Of a DNA stretch of 64,000 bases, positions 27,952-37,197 are shown in pieces. The translations under genes and the position numbers were made by a program. Where the stretch lies: NCBI GenBank assembly GCA_963716085.1, contig OY970288.1, positions 3,472,001 through 3,536,000 on the forward strand, in the 5' to 3' direction. How positions within the stretch are numbered: the stretch's first letter is position 1; each line of letters starts with the position of its first letter. Source of the stretch: Persicitalea sp963716085. GTDB taxonomy: Bacteria > Bacteroidota > Bacteroidia > Cytophagales > Spirosomataceae. Below the pieces are notes generated by a model. The model ran no database searches. It saw nothing but the letters and a program-made list of their open reading frames with translations, and was not told where the DNA came from.

Positions 27952-28830
27952 ATGGATCTTAGAGGCGTGGGCGTGGCCCTGGTGACCCCCTTCCATGAAA
28001 ATCTTGAAATTGATTTCGAAGGGTTGAAAAAACTGATCGAATTTGTTTCCGAAGGCGGCAGCGACTACCTGGTCGTCAATGGCACCACGGGGGAGTCGCC
28101 GACGACTTCTTTCGAGGAGAAGCAGGCGCTTCTGAAATTCACCAAAGAAAATAATCCGAAGAATTTGCCCATCGTGTTCGGTTCGGGCGGGAACGACACC
28201 CGTCAGGTGCTGGCCAATATCGCCGCGACCGACTTCGAGGGCGTGGATGCTATTCTTTCGGTTTGTCCTTATTACAACAAACCCTCGCAGGCAGGCATCG
28301 TTGCGCATTTCACCGCTGTGGCCGATGCCTCGCCCGTACCCGTGCTGCTCTATAACGTGCCGGGGCGCACGGTGGTGAACATGCTACCCGATACCGTTGT
28401 GGAATTGGCCAGGCACCCTAATATTATCGGCTTGAAAGATGCCTGTTCGTCCATCGAGCAGTATATGGAGACCGCCTGGAAAGCACCCAGAGATTTTCTC
28501 TTGCTCGCGGGCGACGACAACCTGGTAGTGCCGATGATCAGCGTGGGATGGCACGGCGTTATATCCGTGATCGCCAATGGCTTTCCGAAAGAATTCCGTG
28601 ATTTGACGTGGCACGCGCTGGAAGGGCGCTTTGCAGAAGCAGCGGCGTTGCAATTCTCCTTTATCGAATTCGATACGCTGCTCTATGAGGAAGCCAATCC
28701 GGTCGGAATAAAGGAATGCCTGGCGATCAAAGGCGTCTGCGGGTCGGAAGTGCGGTTGCCTTTGCTAAAGGCGTCTGCTGAACTTTCCAGCAAGCTGCGG
28801 ACTGCTATGGTTAGAGAGGGCTTTCTTTAA
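27952..28830 (+). CDS. dapA: 4-hydroxy-tetrahydrodipicolinate synthase
   Basis: A 292-residue TIM barrel that condenses pyruvate with aspartate semialdehyde in lysine and diaminopimelate synthesis. GTTGES (44-49) holds the conserved threonines, Y134 and R139 lie in YNVPGRT, and K162 in IIGLKDA forms the Schiff base with pyruvate. Length and motif spacing match DapA. It lies downstream of ligA, separated by a word-repeat element that may break or regulate read-through. Confidence 0.96.
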   Translation: MDLRGVGVALVTPFHENLEIDFEGLKKLIEFVSEGGSDYLVVNGTTGESPTTSFEEKQALLKFTKENNPKNLPIVFGSGGNDTRQVLANIAATDFEGVDAILSVCPYYNKPSQAGIVAHFTAVADASPVPVLLYNVPGRTVVNMLPDTVVELARHPNIIGLKDACSSIEQYMETAWKAPRDFLLLAGDDNLVVPMISVGWHGVISVIANGFPKEFRDLTWHALEGRFAEAAALQFSFIEFDTLLYEEANPVGIKECLAIKGVCGSEVRLPLLKASAELSSKLRTAMVREGFL

Positions 28831-28839
28831 CCTTCTTTA

Positions 28840-28939
28840 AACGCAGAGTACGCTAAGTTTTTACGCAGAGGGCGCAGAGTTTCTTTGCGTACTCCGCCGC
28901 TCCGGCGTACCGGTAAAACTTTGCGACCTTTGCGGTTAA
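28840..28939. repeat. Mirrored CGCAGAG-type word-repeat between convergent genes
   Basis: Left side repeats ACGCAGAG words (AACGCAGAGTACGCTAAG at 28840-28857, then ACGCAGAGGGCGCAGAG). The right side has the mirrored TTTGCGTACTCCGCCG and CTTTGCGACCTTTGCGG. CGCCG-CTC-CGGCG forms a compact inner hairpin. It fills the space between the ends of dapA and the M14 gene, so it may also act as a terminator. Confidence 0.65.
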
Positions 28940-28943
28940 CCGA

Positions 28944-31442
28944 CTACCGAAATACCGCATTGCCAAACAGCAACTTCCCATTGTACCAAAAGCCCCGGAA
29001 AAGCGGATTGTCGGCCATGTAGATGACTTGGCCCCGACCCATTTCCTGCACCCCGAAGACCAAAGTATTTTTCAGTTTTTTCTTGGCATTCTGCCCCGCG
29101 AAGCCCGCCAGGTAGCTATCCTCTTCCAAGTATCCTACGTTCCAACCCTCGGGCAGATAATCCAAATCGTAGGTACTGCGAATCAAGCCGTAGTAATCAC
29201 CCGTGTACCCGAAGGCCAGCGGATGCGTCGTGTCCAACTTTACACTGAAAATACTGCCCGGCGTGTCGTCGCTCGCCGATTCGCGCTCGCGGTTGGCGTA
29301 GATTTTCAGCGGCGATTCCTTGTCTTTCTTGTCGTCTGATTTTTTAGTTTTAATGTCAAAACCGCGCTTGTCGGCGAAGGCCATTACGGCTTTTTCCATC
29401 GCAATGAGTTTACCACCGTTCCTGACCCACTCAGTGAGTTGGGTGAGCGCGCTTTCGGTCAGGATTTTGCTGTAATTACCCGTGGGCATAATGAGGACGT
29501 CGATCTCATTCCAAGGCATTCGGGAGAAATTTTCACCCTCCACGACCGAGATAGGGTATTCGATCTGCTGCTCGAAGTAATGCCACACCTCTCCAAAGGC
29601 CAGTGACGAAACGTCCTCGCCCGCCAGCACCGCCACTTTGGGGGCGGTAAGCGGTGCCACGGTGTAGGAACCAAAATCGGAACCCGTGGTCACGAACCCC
29701 GTCTGTACGGGTGTCAGCGTCACGTGATTTTGGTTGGCAATTTCGCTGATCGTCCTGTCAAAATCTGCTCCCATCGCCTCATTGCCTTTTCGGGTGATAA
29801 CCAATGCTCCCGCCCCGAAACTTTGGTCAGCGATTTCGAAGGGAACGTTGGAAGTTCGCAGCCGGATTTTCTTTTCAAGAATTTTCGCCAGGAATCTCAG
29901 GTCGTCCACTGAATTCCAGCGTACGAGGTAAGCATAAGGCGACTGACTCGGCACCGTGTTATTCGTGGTTTTAGGGGCGAAGGCAGCGGGCGTCATTTTC
30001 TCCTTTAAGCCGTAGGCGTCCAGACCGTAAGCGTAGGCCAGTCCCCAGCTCGTAATGTCGTAAGTAATCGAGTCCTCCAACTCGGGGCGGGCCTCGAACA
30101 AGATTTTCAGCAAAGAAGACTTAGGCTGAAAGGCGCTAACCATCAAATCGCCGCTGCTGAACTTGCCGTTATCGTCTTTCAGATTGGCCAGATTGGTAGC
30201 TTTGGCCGAAAAATCCTTACCCGCCTGTCCGTAGCGAATGCCCTGCTTGTCGAGCAATTCGGTCAATGCCCGCACCCGGCCTTCGTTGCCATTCGTTTTG
30301 ACCACATACGTCTTGAAGGTGCCGATCGGGTCGTTTTGCGCTTTATCGTAGTATTTCCTGAATTCCTGTACCGTCTGCTCGGCCCGCGACGAAATGGCTT
30401 CCAGCGTGGACATACTCGTGGCGAAGTGGTGGTCGATGCGAGCCGATAGCGTGAGCGTGTCGCCTTCGTCCTCGCGGGCGATGGCCACGCCCGCCCGTCC
30501 GCCGCCGCCCTGCTCGTAGGTCATGCCGATGGCCCCGTTGTAGGTCGGCCAGGTATCGCCGTAGCTGGGGTAGAAGAGGTCGTAGTTGTTGCGGGTGAAG
30601 TAGAGCCAACTGTTCTTATCGAAGTACTTGCGGCTGTAGGTACCCAAAATATTGTTGAACTCGCGCTGCCAGGTCGTGATGTCTTTGTGAAAAGGCTTGG
30701 AAGCGGGCGGAAAGTAGTACGAAGCCGCCGAACCCATCTCGTGGAAGTCGGCGTGGAGGTGGGGCATCCACTGGTTGTAGAGCCTGATGCGCTCCTGTGA
30801 CTCCTTCTGCACCTGCCACGCCCAGTCGCGGTTGAGGTCGAAGAGGTAGTGATTGGGCCGTCCGCCGGGCCAGGGTTCATTGTGCTCCCACGACCAGGGC
30901 GTAGGGTTGTTTGGCATACCCACCACGCGGTTGTACCACTGTGCGTAGCGGTCTCTCCCATCGGGATTGATGCAGGGGTCTATAATGACGACGGTATTTC
31001 TCAGGATGCCCTGCGTGGTGGCATTGCTGGTATTGAGCATTTCGTACATTACCTTCATCACCGCCTCGGACGACACCGCCTCGTTGCCGTGGACGTTGTA
31101 GCTCAGCCACGCGATGGCCGGCACGGTGGCCGACGGGCTGCCTTCCATCATCCCGATGCTCTTCAAATTATCAGTACGGATGGTCTCGATGCGCGCCAGG
31201 TTCTCGGGTGATGCCACCACGGCTACCAGCAAAGGGCGGCCCTCGTAGGTAGCGCCATAAGGAATCAGTTTGACGCGGTCGGGATTTTTCTCGGCCAGCG
31301 TCCTGACATAGTCGGCAATCCGATGGTGGAAAGAGAAGCGGCTACCGAGCGGGTAGCCGAGGAAGGATTCAGGGGTAGGGTTTTGGGCAAATGTAGGGTA
31401 AGCGAGTACCAGCAGAAATAACGAGGATAAGATTTTTTTCAT
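28944..31442 (-). CDS. Secreted M14-family zinc carboxypeptidase (paralogue)
   Basis: An 832-residue exported peptidase with signal peptide (LAYPTFAQ). Zinc ligands lie in YNVHGNEAVSSE and ADFHEMGSAASYYF. The C-terminal amidotransferase-like part includes EIDVLIMPTGNYSKIL and GGKLIAMEKAVMAF. It has the same domain plan as the protein at 22161-24734, down to the closing GRGQVIYMADNPLFRG stretch, so the two are old paralogues rather than a recent duplication. It is read from its own promoter region; the tRNA-Glu gene starts 268 bases upstream in the opposite direction. Confidence 0.9.
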   Translation of the reverse strand: MKKILSSLFLLVLAYPTFAQNPTPESFLGYPLGSRFSFHHRIADYVRTLAEKNPDRVKLIPYGATYEGRPLLVAVVASPENLARIETIRTDNLKSIGMMEGSPSATVPAIAWLSYNVHGNEAVSSEAVMKVMYEMLNTSNATTQGILRNTVVIIDPCINPDGRDRYAQWYNRVVGMPNNPTPWSWEHNEPWPGGRPNHYLFDLNRDWAWQVQKESQERIRLYNQWMPHLHADFHEMGSAASYYFPPASKPFHKDITTWQREFNNILGTYSRKYFDKNSWLYFTRNNYDLFYPSYGDTWPTYNGAIGMTYEQGGGGRAGVAIAREDEGDTLTLSARIDHHFATSMSTLEAISSRAEQTVQEFRKYYDKAQNDPIGTFKTYVVKTNGNEGRVRALTELLDKQGIRYGQAGKDFSAKATNLANLKDDNGKFSSGDLMVSAFQPKSSLLKILFEARPELEDSITYDITSWGLAYAYGLDAYGLKEKMTPAAFAPKTTNNTVPSQSPYAYLVRWNSVDDLRFLAKILEKKIRLRTSNVPFEIADQSFGAGALVITRKGNEAMGADFDRTISEIANQNHVTLTPVQTGFVTTGSDFGSYTVAPLTAPKVAVLAGEDVSSLAFGEVWHYFEQQIEYPISVVEGENFSRMPWNEIDVLIMPTGNYSKILTESALTQLTEWVRNGGKLIAMEKAVMAFADKRGFDIKTKKSDDKKDKESPLKIYANRERESASDDTPGSIFSVKLDTTHPLAFGYTGDYYGLIRSTYDLDYLPEGWNVGYLEEDSYLAGFAGQNAKKKLKNTLVFGVQEMGRGQVIYMADNPLFRGFWYNGKLLFGNAVFR

Positions 31443-31604
31443 CAGGGTGATTTGGAATACCAGGAAGCAGATTCCAAAAATACCAAAAAATGTCGTTTTC
31501 CAGCGTAATTTGGCATAATGGTCTTAAAATACTGAAATCATCAAAATTGAATAGACTGAAAATGAAGCCGTTCAGTAATAAGTCAGATTTTTTTATGGGA
31601 AGGC

Positions 31605-31636
31605 TTTGGATATCTAAAATCAACCTGGCATCTTTG
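31605..31636 (+). promoter_or_regulatory. Candidate promoter for tRNA-Glu
   Basis: TTTG (31605-31608) and CATCTTTG (31629-31636) are spaced by 20 bases, close to the Bacteroidota TTTG-N19-TAnnTTTG promoter. The -7 copy has C for the first T. It is 73 bases before the tRNA and implies a 5' leader. Confidence 0.45.
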
Positions 31637-31709
31637 CACCACGTTTTCAGGAAATGAAAGCGGAACTGAAAGGAAAAGTGTTTCCATACACGAAAAAAAG
31701 GGACCAGTC

Positions 31710-31781
31710 GGCCCATTCGTCTAGCGGTTAGGACACGACCCTTTCACGGTTGAAACAGGGGTTCGATTCCCCTATGGGTCA
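31710..31781 (+). tRNA. tRNA-Glu (anticodon TTC)
   Basis: A 72-base cloverleaf. The acceptor stem GGCCCAT / ATGGGTC pairs with one G-T wobble. The D arm contains CTAGCGGTTAGGAC. The anticodon stem CGACC/GGTTG encloses CTTTCAC with anticodon TTC. The T stem AGGGG/CCCCT encloses TTCGATT, and the discriminator is A. CCA is not encoded. A strong hairpin follows at 31808. Confidence 0.97.
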
Positions 31782-31807
31782 CGCAAGTGGCTTGTATTGC
31801 CGACAAA

Positions 31808-31840
31808 CAGAAAAGCCCGCCAATTTGGTGGGCTTTTCTG
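31808..31840 (+). terminator. Terminator of tRNA-Glu
   Basis: A 14-base stem (31808-31821 with 31827-31840, one G-T pair) around a five-base loop AATTT, 26 bases after the tRNA. The right arm carries CTTTT. A perfect candidate for intrinsic termination. Confidence 0.9.
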
Positions 31841-31891
31841 TTATGACATTTTCTAAACTCACTTTCAAACCAGATACAATTATTAAATCGC

Positions 31892-32158
31892 TTACCGATA
31901 CGGCACCGCCTTGACCAGCCGGATATTGTTTAAATCCGGGATGGTACGAACATTTTCAGGAGGGACGACTCCTCGGCGTATCCAGTTGGTTAGCGTGTTG
32001 ATGCTATTGAGATTATAACGTTTGACGTACTCTTTCAAGGTCACCCACTCATCGAAGTCGATGACTTCCCCTTGCAGAATCAGTAAATCTCGGGCCTCTT
32101 CCTGCGCCGCTTTGGCCTCAGCTAAGGCCATTTCCATTTCTTTTTTCAAGTTCTCCAT
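31892..32158 (-). CDS. Small coiled-coil/HTH-like protein, unknown function
   Basis: An 88-residue protein. Residues 1-27 form an acidic coiled coil (MENLKKEMEMALAEAKAAQ). Residues 38-70 (DEWVTLKEYVKRYNLNSINT then LTNWIRRGVVPPENV) look like the helix-turn-helix of excisionase-type or MerR-like small DNA-binding proteins. No partner gene makes the role clear. It lies downstream of another small ORF (32196) on the same strand with a 37-base gap, and the two may be co-transcribed. Confidence 0.6.
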   Translation of the reverse strand: MENLKKEMEMALAEAKAAQEEARDLLILQGEVIDFDEWVTLKEYVKRYNLNSINTLTNWIRRGVVPPENVRTIPDLNNIRLVKAVPYR

Positions 32159-32195
32159 TGTGTTGAAATTTTATTGGGGCTAGGTATTTCAATTC

Positions 32196-32393
32196 TCACA
32201 GTCCTTTCTTTAACTTCACTATCAGCCCTTCGTTAATTAAAATTTGATCCAAAAATTCGTTGATCTCTGCCTCACTCATCCGATTTGAGGCCAAGTTTAA
32301 GATTTTCTTCAATTGGGCGTTTGATCTTTCAAGACGGGCAATGGCTAATTCAACCTGATTCCTCTGCTCTGCCATAAAAGTAATTTTGGACAA
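32196..32393 (-). CDS. Small hypothetical protein
   Basis: A 65-residue, mostly helical protein (MSKITFMAEQRNQVELAIAR; later MSEAEINEFLDQILINEGLI). There is no signal peptide or recognisable domain. It starts just below the terminator hairpin at 32396-32426, so its promoter would have to lie within or just above that hairpin. It is probably real because the codon pattern is normal and it sits with the next small ORF, but evidence is thin. Confidence 0.45.
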   Translation of the reverse strand: MSKITFMAEQRNQVELAIARLERSNAQLKKILNLASNRMSEAEINEFLDQILINEGLIVKLKKGL

Positions 32394-32395
32394 AA

Positions 32396-32426
32396 AAAGT
32401 CTTGTTCACTACATGAACAAGACTTT
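32396..32426 (-). terminator. Terminator of the 32459-34630 gene
   Basis: A 13-base perfect stem AAAGTCTTGTTCA (32396-32408) / its complement (32414-32426) with a five-base loop. On the minus strand it is followed by a T-run (32392-32398 read in reverse). Confidence 0.9.
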
Positions 32427-32458
32427 GTCGGGATTTCTGAACTAAAATATCATCAACC

Positions 32459-34630
32459 CTACAACTCGCCCCGGTACAACCCCGGCCAATTTCCATAAAG
32501 CTGGATCGCTTCTGTTTTCCCATTCGGCAGCCGGATCGTCACTTCTTTCGACGCATTTGGCGTTTGAAAAGAGTCGATCCCCAATACTGCAATCTTGCCA
32601 TCTTTTACAACTCCCATCACGAATGGTTCCCGCTTTGCCGCGGACTGCACCGCCTGATCCACGGTGGCTTTGCGCCATTGTCCGTCTACTTTATAATCCA
32701 GATCCACTTTCTTGCCGCCGACTATGATGTCCTCCACCTGCTTGGCCATCCAGTTACCGAGGGCGTAAAATTCGGTGGGGTAGTCGTAATAACGGGGGGA
32801 TTGGGGGCGATCGCGCCGGCCTTTCAGGCGGCTGTGGTCGGTACGCCCGTCCGCCGCGAACCATTCGTAGCCGTACCAGTCGTCTTTGCTCAACAGGTAA
32901 TTGTTTGTTCCACTGCCCAAAGGACTGTTGTCGTGCCAGAGGTAATAGCCATCGGCCTCGATGAAGGAAAATAGGGAAAGCCCGAGTGCTTGGCTGGCGG
33001 GCATGAGCGCCAACTGATTGAAGATGATTTCGCCTTTTGGGGCCGACGTGTGTACTACCCACGGGACGGCCGGGTCGCCGTAACGGGCCATGTCGCGGTT
33101 CCACGCAAACCACACCGTTTTATTCTTTTTTTGGTAAGGAAAAAGGCGATTGATGCGGGTAGTGTGGATGGCCGAGAGGATCAGGTAATTGCTGGGCGTA
33201 ATGCCCTCCGGGTCATTGGAAAAGAACGAAACCGGATAAACATCGACCATGTTGAGCGAAAAATAATCCGCCATACTTTCACCCTGGGCATTGGGCGTAA
33301 GGTTGTTGTGGCTAGGCTGGGGATTGCTGTACTCTTTGCTAAAAAAGGCAGGATCAATTTTGTCGCTCTCGTCGCTCCAAAAGTTTCGATTTCGAGAAGC
33401 CGAGCCGCCCCAGTAGTCGAAAATCTTCATTTCTGGATGCTTTTTGTGCAAACGACGGGAAAACCATACCAGGCGCTGCTTCACTTCTGGCGTGTAATCA
33501 CGATTCCAAAATTCGAAATCGTAGGCATACACACCCGTTGGGAAAACCTGATCGGCAAACGCTTCAACCTCTTTCTGCGAAAGCGAAGCAAACCAGTCTC
33601 CGTCCCTGTCCTTGAAAAAATTAGGGGTTTCAGTCCAATGAAGTTTTTGATTGGGTACTCCTCGCTCGTTTTCTCCCCGTGGCAAATGAGTGATTCCGCG
33701 CTCGAAATAGTTGTCTGCTGGCACCTCAGCATTCAAACGATACTGTAAAGCTAGTTTCCCTTCAATGGGCTTGAATTTAGGAAACTGCGTGTCGAACTGC
33801 ACGTTCATTTCGCGGGAAAGTCCAAACCAGGCGGGAATGGAAATGGGGGTAAGGCTGGATTGAATTTGTGGCTTGTCGGAGGTTGGCGCGATCCAGATAT
33901 TCTGCTGACGCATCGTGCGGTTACGCAATTTGTTCCACCATTCTCCGTAGGGCGCGTCGATCCAACAGGTCGTGACCGAGTACAGATAACCCGGTTGAAC
34001 TTCAAACCCATTTTCAAGCCCCTCGATTACATGATTGTCAATGAGGTAGTAGCGGTTGCGCCCGTCCTTATAGTTGGCAAAATCTTTCAGGTAAAGCTTA
34101 CCGCCGACCTTAATGGGGCGCACATCCAGCATGATGTCCTCGCTGCCGTGTCGTACCCAGGCATCGGCGTCGACTGCGGCGTTGGCTTTCCCGATGTCGA
34201 ACTCAAAATCAGCCACGGCGAAGCAGCCGGGTTGCGATAAACTTTCGATTCGGATCGTGGCCGGGCCATTGGAGAGCGGAAGGTCGGCCAGCGTAAACCA
34301 GGTGCCCGGACGGTGGGAATTGTCAGGAAAATCGTACTTGCGGCTTTTCTGCGAAATCTTAACCTTGTAAGGAGCGAGTCCGCCTACAGAAGCGTTCAGC
34401 TCGAACTGAATTTCGCGTCCGATCTGCTTATAGTGACGAATCGACAGATCGCAGTCCGAGGAACTGCTTATGGCATTCGTGGCCATTGGAAAATCCTCCG
34501 CCTCCATTTGATAGGCGACGGCATCACTAGGACCGAACCTCTGCCAGGCCCAGGTGGCCGAGCCCGCCAAAAGGCAGACTGCAACAGCGAGAAGTACAAT
34601 GGCGTTTTTTGACAAGGGGCGACCAGACAT
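32459..34630 (-). CDS. Large exported or membrane-anchored protein, unknown function
   Basis: A 723-residue protein with one N-terminal hydrophobic segment (IVLLAVAVCLLAGSATW) that acts as signal or anchor. Residues 60-150 are beta-rich. The region 350-580 (YAYDFEFWNRDYTPEVKQRL; MKIFDYWGGSAS; TVWFAWNRDMARYGD) has the strand-acid spacing of a TIM-barrel glycoside hydrolase, but I cannot place it in a family or point to catalytic residues with certainty. It is 21 bases below the outer-membrane barrel gene, so they are probably one operon: DUF4136 lipoprotein, barrel, then this protein. Confidence 0.7.
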   Translation of the reverse strand: MSGRPLSKNAIVLLAVAVCLLAGSATWAWQRFGPSDAVAYQMEAEDFPMATNAISSSSDCDLSIRHYKQIGREIQFELNASVGGLAPYKVKISQKSRKYDFPDNSHRPGTWFTLADLPLSNGPATIRIESLSQPGCFAVADFEFDIGKANAAVDADAWVRHGSEDIMLDVRPIKVGGKLYLKDFANYKDGRNRYYLIDNHVIEGLENGFEVQPGYLYSVTTCWIDAPYGEWWNKLRNRTMRQQNIWIAPTSDKPQIQSSLTPISIPAWFGLSREMNVQFDTQFPKFKPIEGKLALQYRLNAEVPADNYFERGITHLPRGENERGVPNQKLHWTETPNFFKDRDGDWFASLSQKEVEAFADQVFPTGVYAYDFEFWNRDYTPEVKQRLVWFSRRLHKKHPEMKIFDYWGGSASRNRNFWSDESDKIDPAFFSKEYSNPQPSHNNLTPNAQGESMADYFSLNMVDVYPVSFFSNDPEGITPSNYLILSAIHTTRINRLFPYQKKNKTVWFAWNRDMARYGDPAVPWVVHTSAPKGEIIFNQLALMPASQALGLSLFSFIEADGYYLWHDNSPLGSGTNNYLLSKDDWYGYEWFAADGRTDHSRLKGRRDRPQSPRYYDYPTEFYALGNWMAKQVEDIIVGGKKVDLDYKVDGQWRKATVDQAVQSAAKREPFVMGVVKDGKIAVLGIDSFQTPNASKEVTIRLPNGKTEAIQLYGNWPGLYRGEL

Positions 34631-34651
34631 TCGGTTTGCGACAATATCGTT

Positions 34652-35305
34652 TTACCACCAACGGTAGAAAAGACCCACGGTAGCATTGAACTGCCCCACA
34701 CCCTTGTCGAGATAGCCGTAATCCAAAGAAGTCTGATTGTATTTTACCCGGACATCTGCGCCTATGGAGCCGTCCTTCTTGAAGAGAAATTTAGTCCCGA
34801 TCGCTCCGCCGTAAGTTAACGCTATTGATTGTTCCTGATCGGCCAAACTTCCATAATACAGGCTGTACGTCAACAAGTCAGCGCCAACGGCCACTTGCAG
34901 GTAAGGGCGAATCATGGCATTGGGTTGGGCGAAATAATAACTTGCCACACCTTGAATCGGCATGAGGTCGATGGTGCGGGTTTGTACGGCGGAAACATCC
35001 TGACCGTTCAACTGATACACTGCCCGGGGAAGTCGCTGATTGTAAAAAGCCTTGCCCACTTCCACGCCCACCGAAATCGGTTTCTGCAGTACCCAATCGA
35101 CGGCAACCGAATAACTCAAAGCCATCTTGTCAATATAATCGCTGGCAAATGGGCCGATGGGAATACCGGCCCCTCCGCGTACCGTAATCGAATAATGTGA
35201 GTAGCGGTCGTAAGGCGACGGAAGATTATACAATTGTGGATTCTGCTGAGCGAGAGCGGATGCGCTTACGGTGACCAGCACGAGCAAAATTTTTATGATA
35301 TTCAT
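34652..35305 (-). CDS. Outer-membrane beta-barrel protein
   Basis: A 217-residue protein with signal peptide (VTVSASALAQQ). Alternating hydrophobic/polar strands run to a C-terminal aromatic residue (TVGLFYRWW), the mark of an outer-membrane barrel. The strand pattern fits an 8-strand porin-like (OmpW/OMP_b-brl) fold. The pore or ligand is unknown. It lies between the DUF4136 lipoprotein (50-base gap upstream) and the large exported protein (21-base gap downstream), all on the minus strand, and probably shares their transcript. Confidence 0.75.
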   Translation of the reverse strand: MNIIKILLVLVTVSASALAQQNPQLYNLPSPYDRYSHYSITVRGGAGIPIGPFASDYIDKMALSYSVAVDWVLQKPISVGVEVGKAFYNQRLPRAVYQLNGQDVSAVQTRTIDLMPIQGVASYYFAQPNAMIRPYLQVAVGADLLTYSLYYGSLADQEQSIALTYGGAIGTKFLFKKDGSIGADVRVKYNQTSLDYGYLDKGVGQFNATVGLFYRWW

Positions 35306-35354
35306 TTTAGTATTTTGAATTTTAAATTCGGCAGACTAACCATTCAAGAAGCGA

Positions 35355-36005
35355 TCAGTTGATCTTCAAATAGTCGGACTGCTCAAAAACCGAGCGGATC
35401 ATTCGTTCGAAATCCACCCCGTCGAATAGCCCGTTCCCTCTAATTGTGGCATTCCAGATGACGTTGTATTGCTCATTTTGAGTGTCGGGATTTTTGAAGT
35501 CGATCATCTCCATGTACCAGTAAGCTTCGCGGGTCTGGACGTAGGAAACGCCGAACGGGTTGCCAAAACCGTAGCCCGGAAGAAAGCCCCCCCCTCCGAA
35601 GCCTCCACCCCCGAAGCCCCCGCCCCAGTAGTTTCCAAAGTAAGGGTTGAATTGTTGCTGCACCACATTTACAAATGCATTGCGCACTTGTGCCACGTTG
35701 ATGCCCACATCGGGTTGATCCTTGGGACTGACGTATTCGTACCCCATATCCTGCATCTGACGGATCACTAGGTTCAGGAACTGGATGTCGGTAGCCGAGA
35801 GCGTGGTACCGCTCCCCTGGTTGCCGATGATTAGCACTGAATCCACGATACTGAACGTTTTGAATTGTTTGAAATCGACGGACTCGGTGTGATTTGTGAA
35901 GAAAACTTGTGAATCTTCCACCGTCAAATCGCTTAACGGGTCATTCTGACAAGCGGCAAAAAGGCCGATTAGGGCAAACAGCCCCATTATTTTAGTATAT
36001 TTCAT
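35355..36005 (-). CDS. DUF4136 lipoprotein with glycine-rich insert
   Basis: A 216-residue envelope lipoprotein. The lipobox is GLFAAC (C19). The DUF4136 fold shows as DFKQFKTFSIVDS at 45-57, LVIRQMQDMGYEYV and DVGINVAQVRNAFVNV, closing with FERMIRSVFEQ. A glycine-rich insert (about 126-150, GGGFGGGGFGGGG) interrupts the domain; it is longer than I would expect in the family. DUF4136 proteins are small periplasm-facing lipoproteins of unknown role. It is first in the operon with the barrel protein. Confidence 0.82.
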   Translation of the reverse strand: MKYTKIMGLFALIGLFAACQNDPLSDLTVEDSQVFFTNHTESVDFKQFKTFSIVDSVLIIGNQGSGTTLSATDIQFLNLVIRQMQDMGYEYVSPKDQPDVGINVAQVRNAFVNVVQQQFNPYFGNYWGGGFGGGGFGGGGFLPGYGFGNPFGVSYVQTREAYWYMEMIDFKNPDTQNEQYNVIWNATIRGNGLFDGVDFERMIRSVFEQSDYLKIN

Positions 36006-36242
36006 GGGTTAAATTGATTTGAAGTTGTTTTAGTAACGTACTCGGTTGCGAATCATTTTATTTGACAAAACATAGGTAGCTTAGGCATGGTTTAGATGGT
36101 GGCAGCGGCGTTAAAGTCCGTTTATAATCACTTTAACGGGTCAACTACTAGCCTATGGATGTATTATGCCTTACGATCATCTTGTAAGCCAGTCGATTGA
36201 TTTTAAAAATATCGTGCCTTCCAAAACCCTCTTGTCCAATAA

Positions 36243-37145
36243 ATGTTAAGGATTGCGTACTGCCCCATCTATTCCCACCCGCTTCCTGAGGGCCATCGCT
36301 TCCCGATGGTGAAGTACGAGCTCATCCCCGAGCAATTGATTTACGAGGGAACCTGCACGCCTGAAAACTTTTTCTGCCCCGAACCCCTGGATGAAAAATG
36401 GATCCTGGGCGTTCACGATAAAGCCTACTGGCTGAACTTAAAACACGGCACGGCTAGTCCCAGAATGATCCGCCGGATCGGCTTTCCGCTTTCACCCGAG
36501 TTAGTGGAGCGGGAAACGCTGATTGCCAGAGGCACGGTCGACGGCTGCCACTTTGCTAAACAGAGTGGCATTGCGATGAACGTGGCCGGGGGGACGCACC
36601 ACGCTTTTCCCGACAAGGGCGAAGGGTTTTGCCTATTGAACGATATCGGAATTGCCGCGAATTACCTGCTGGAAACAAGGCTTGCGAAGCGCATTCTAAT
36701 CATAGATTTGGACGTCCACCAAGGCAACGGCACGGCGGTAATGTTCCGAAACGAGCCGCGCGTTTTCACTTTTTCGATGCACGGCAGGGACAACTATCCG
36801 TTGCATAAGGAGGAGTCAGATCTGGATATTCCCCTGAAAACCGGCACTTCCGACGAAATATATCTCGACACATTGAGCGAGACTATCCCCGGATTATTCG
36901 AGCGGCAACGGCCCGATTTCGTATTTTATTTATCCGGAGTCGATATCCTGGCGACTGACAAACTGGGCCATCTGGCGGTGAGCCGCGAAGGTTGCCGGCA
37001 GCGGGACGAGTACGTGTTCGAGCAATGTTTGAAACGCGGCATCCCGGTGATGGTATCCATGGGAGGCGGGTACTCGCCCCAACTTCCCGACATCGTGGAA
37101 GCGCACTGCAATACCTTCCGGGTGGCTCAGAAACTCTATTTTTGA
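36243..37145 (+). CDS. Histone-deacetylase-superfamily (acetylpolyamine/AcuC-like) hydrolase
   Basis: A 300-residue zinc amidohydrolase of the arginase/HDAC fold. The catalytic tandem histidines H119-H120 lie in GGTHHAFPDKGEGFC. Zinc ligands are D157 and H159 in IDLDVHQGNGT, with D234 in SGVD. Bacterial members remove acyl groups from polyamines, acetoin-pathway enzymes or small molecules; the acceptor here is not visible. The short length (300) and missing long insertions fit the bacterial single-domain form. The gene is followed by a hypothetical and a PPC-domain gene on the same strand. Confidence 0.92.
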   Translation: MLRIAYCPIYSHPLPEGHRFPMVKYELIPEQLIYEGTCTPENFFCPEPLDEKWILGVHDKAYWLNLKHGTASPRMIRRIGFPLSPELVERETLIARGTVDGCHFAKQSGIAMNVAGGTHHAFPDKGEGFCLLNDIGIAANYLLETRLAKRILIIDLDVHQGNGTAVMFRNEPRVFTFSMHGRDNYPLHKEESDLDIPLKTGTSDEIYLDTLSETIPGLFERQRPDFVFYLSGVDILATDKLGHLAVSREGCRQRDEYVFEQCLKRGIPVMVSMGGGYSPQLPDIVEAHCNTFRVAQKLYF

Positions 37146-37197
37146 TTTGATTTTTTGAGAAAAACTGCGGACTTTGCAAGGCAAACTCAATGCCCTC

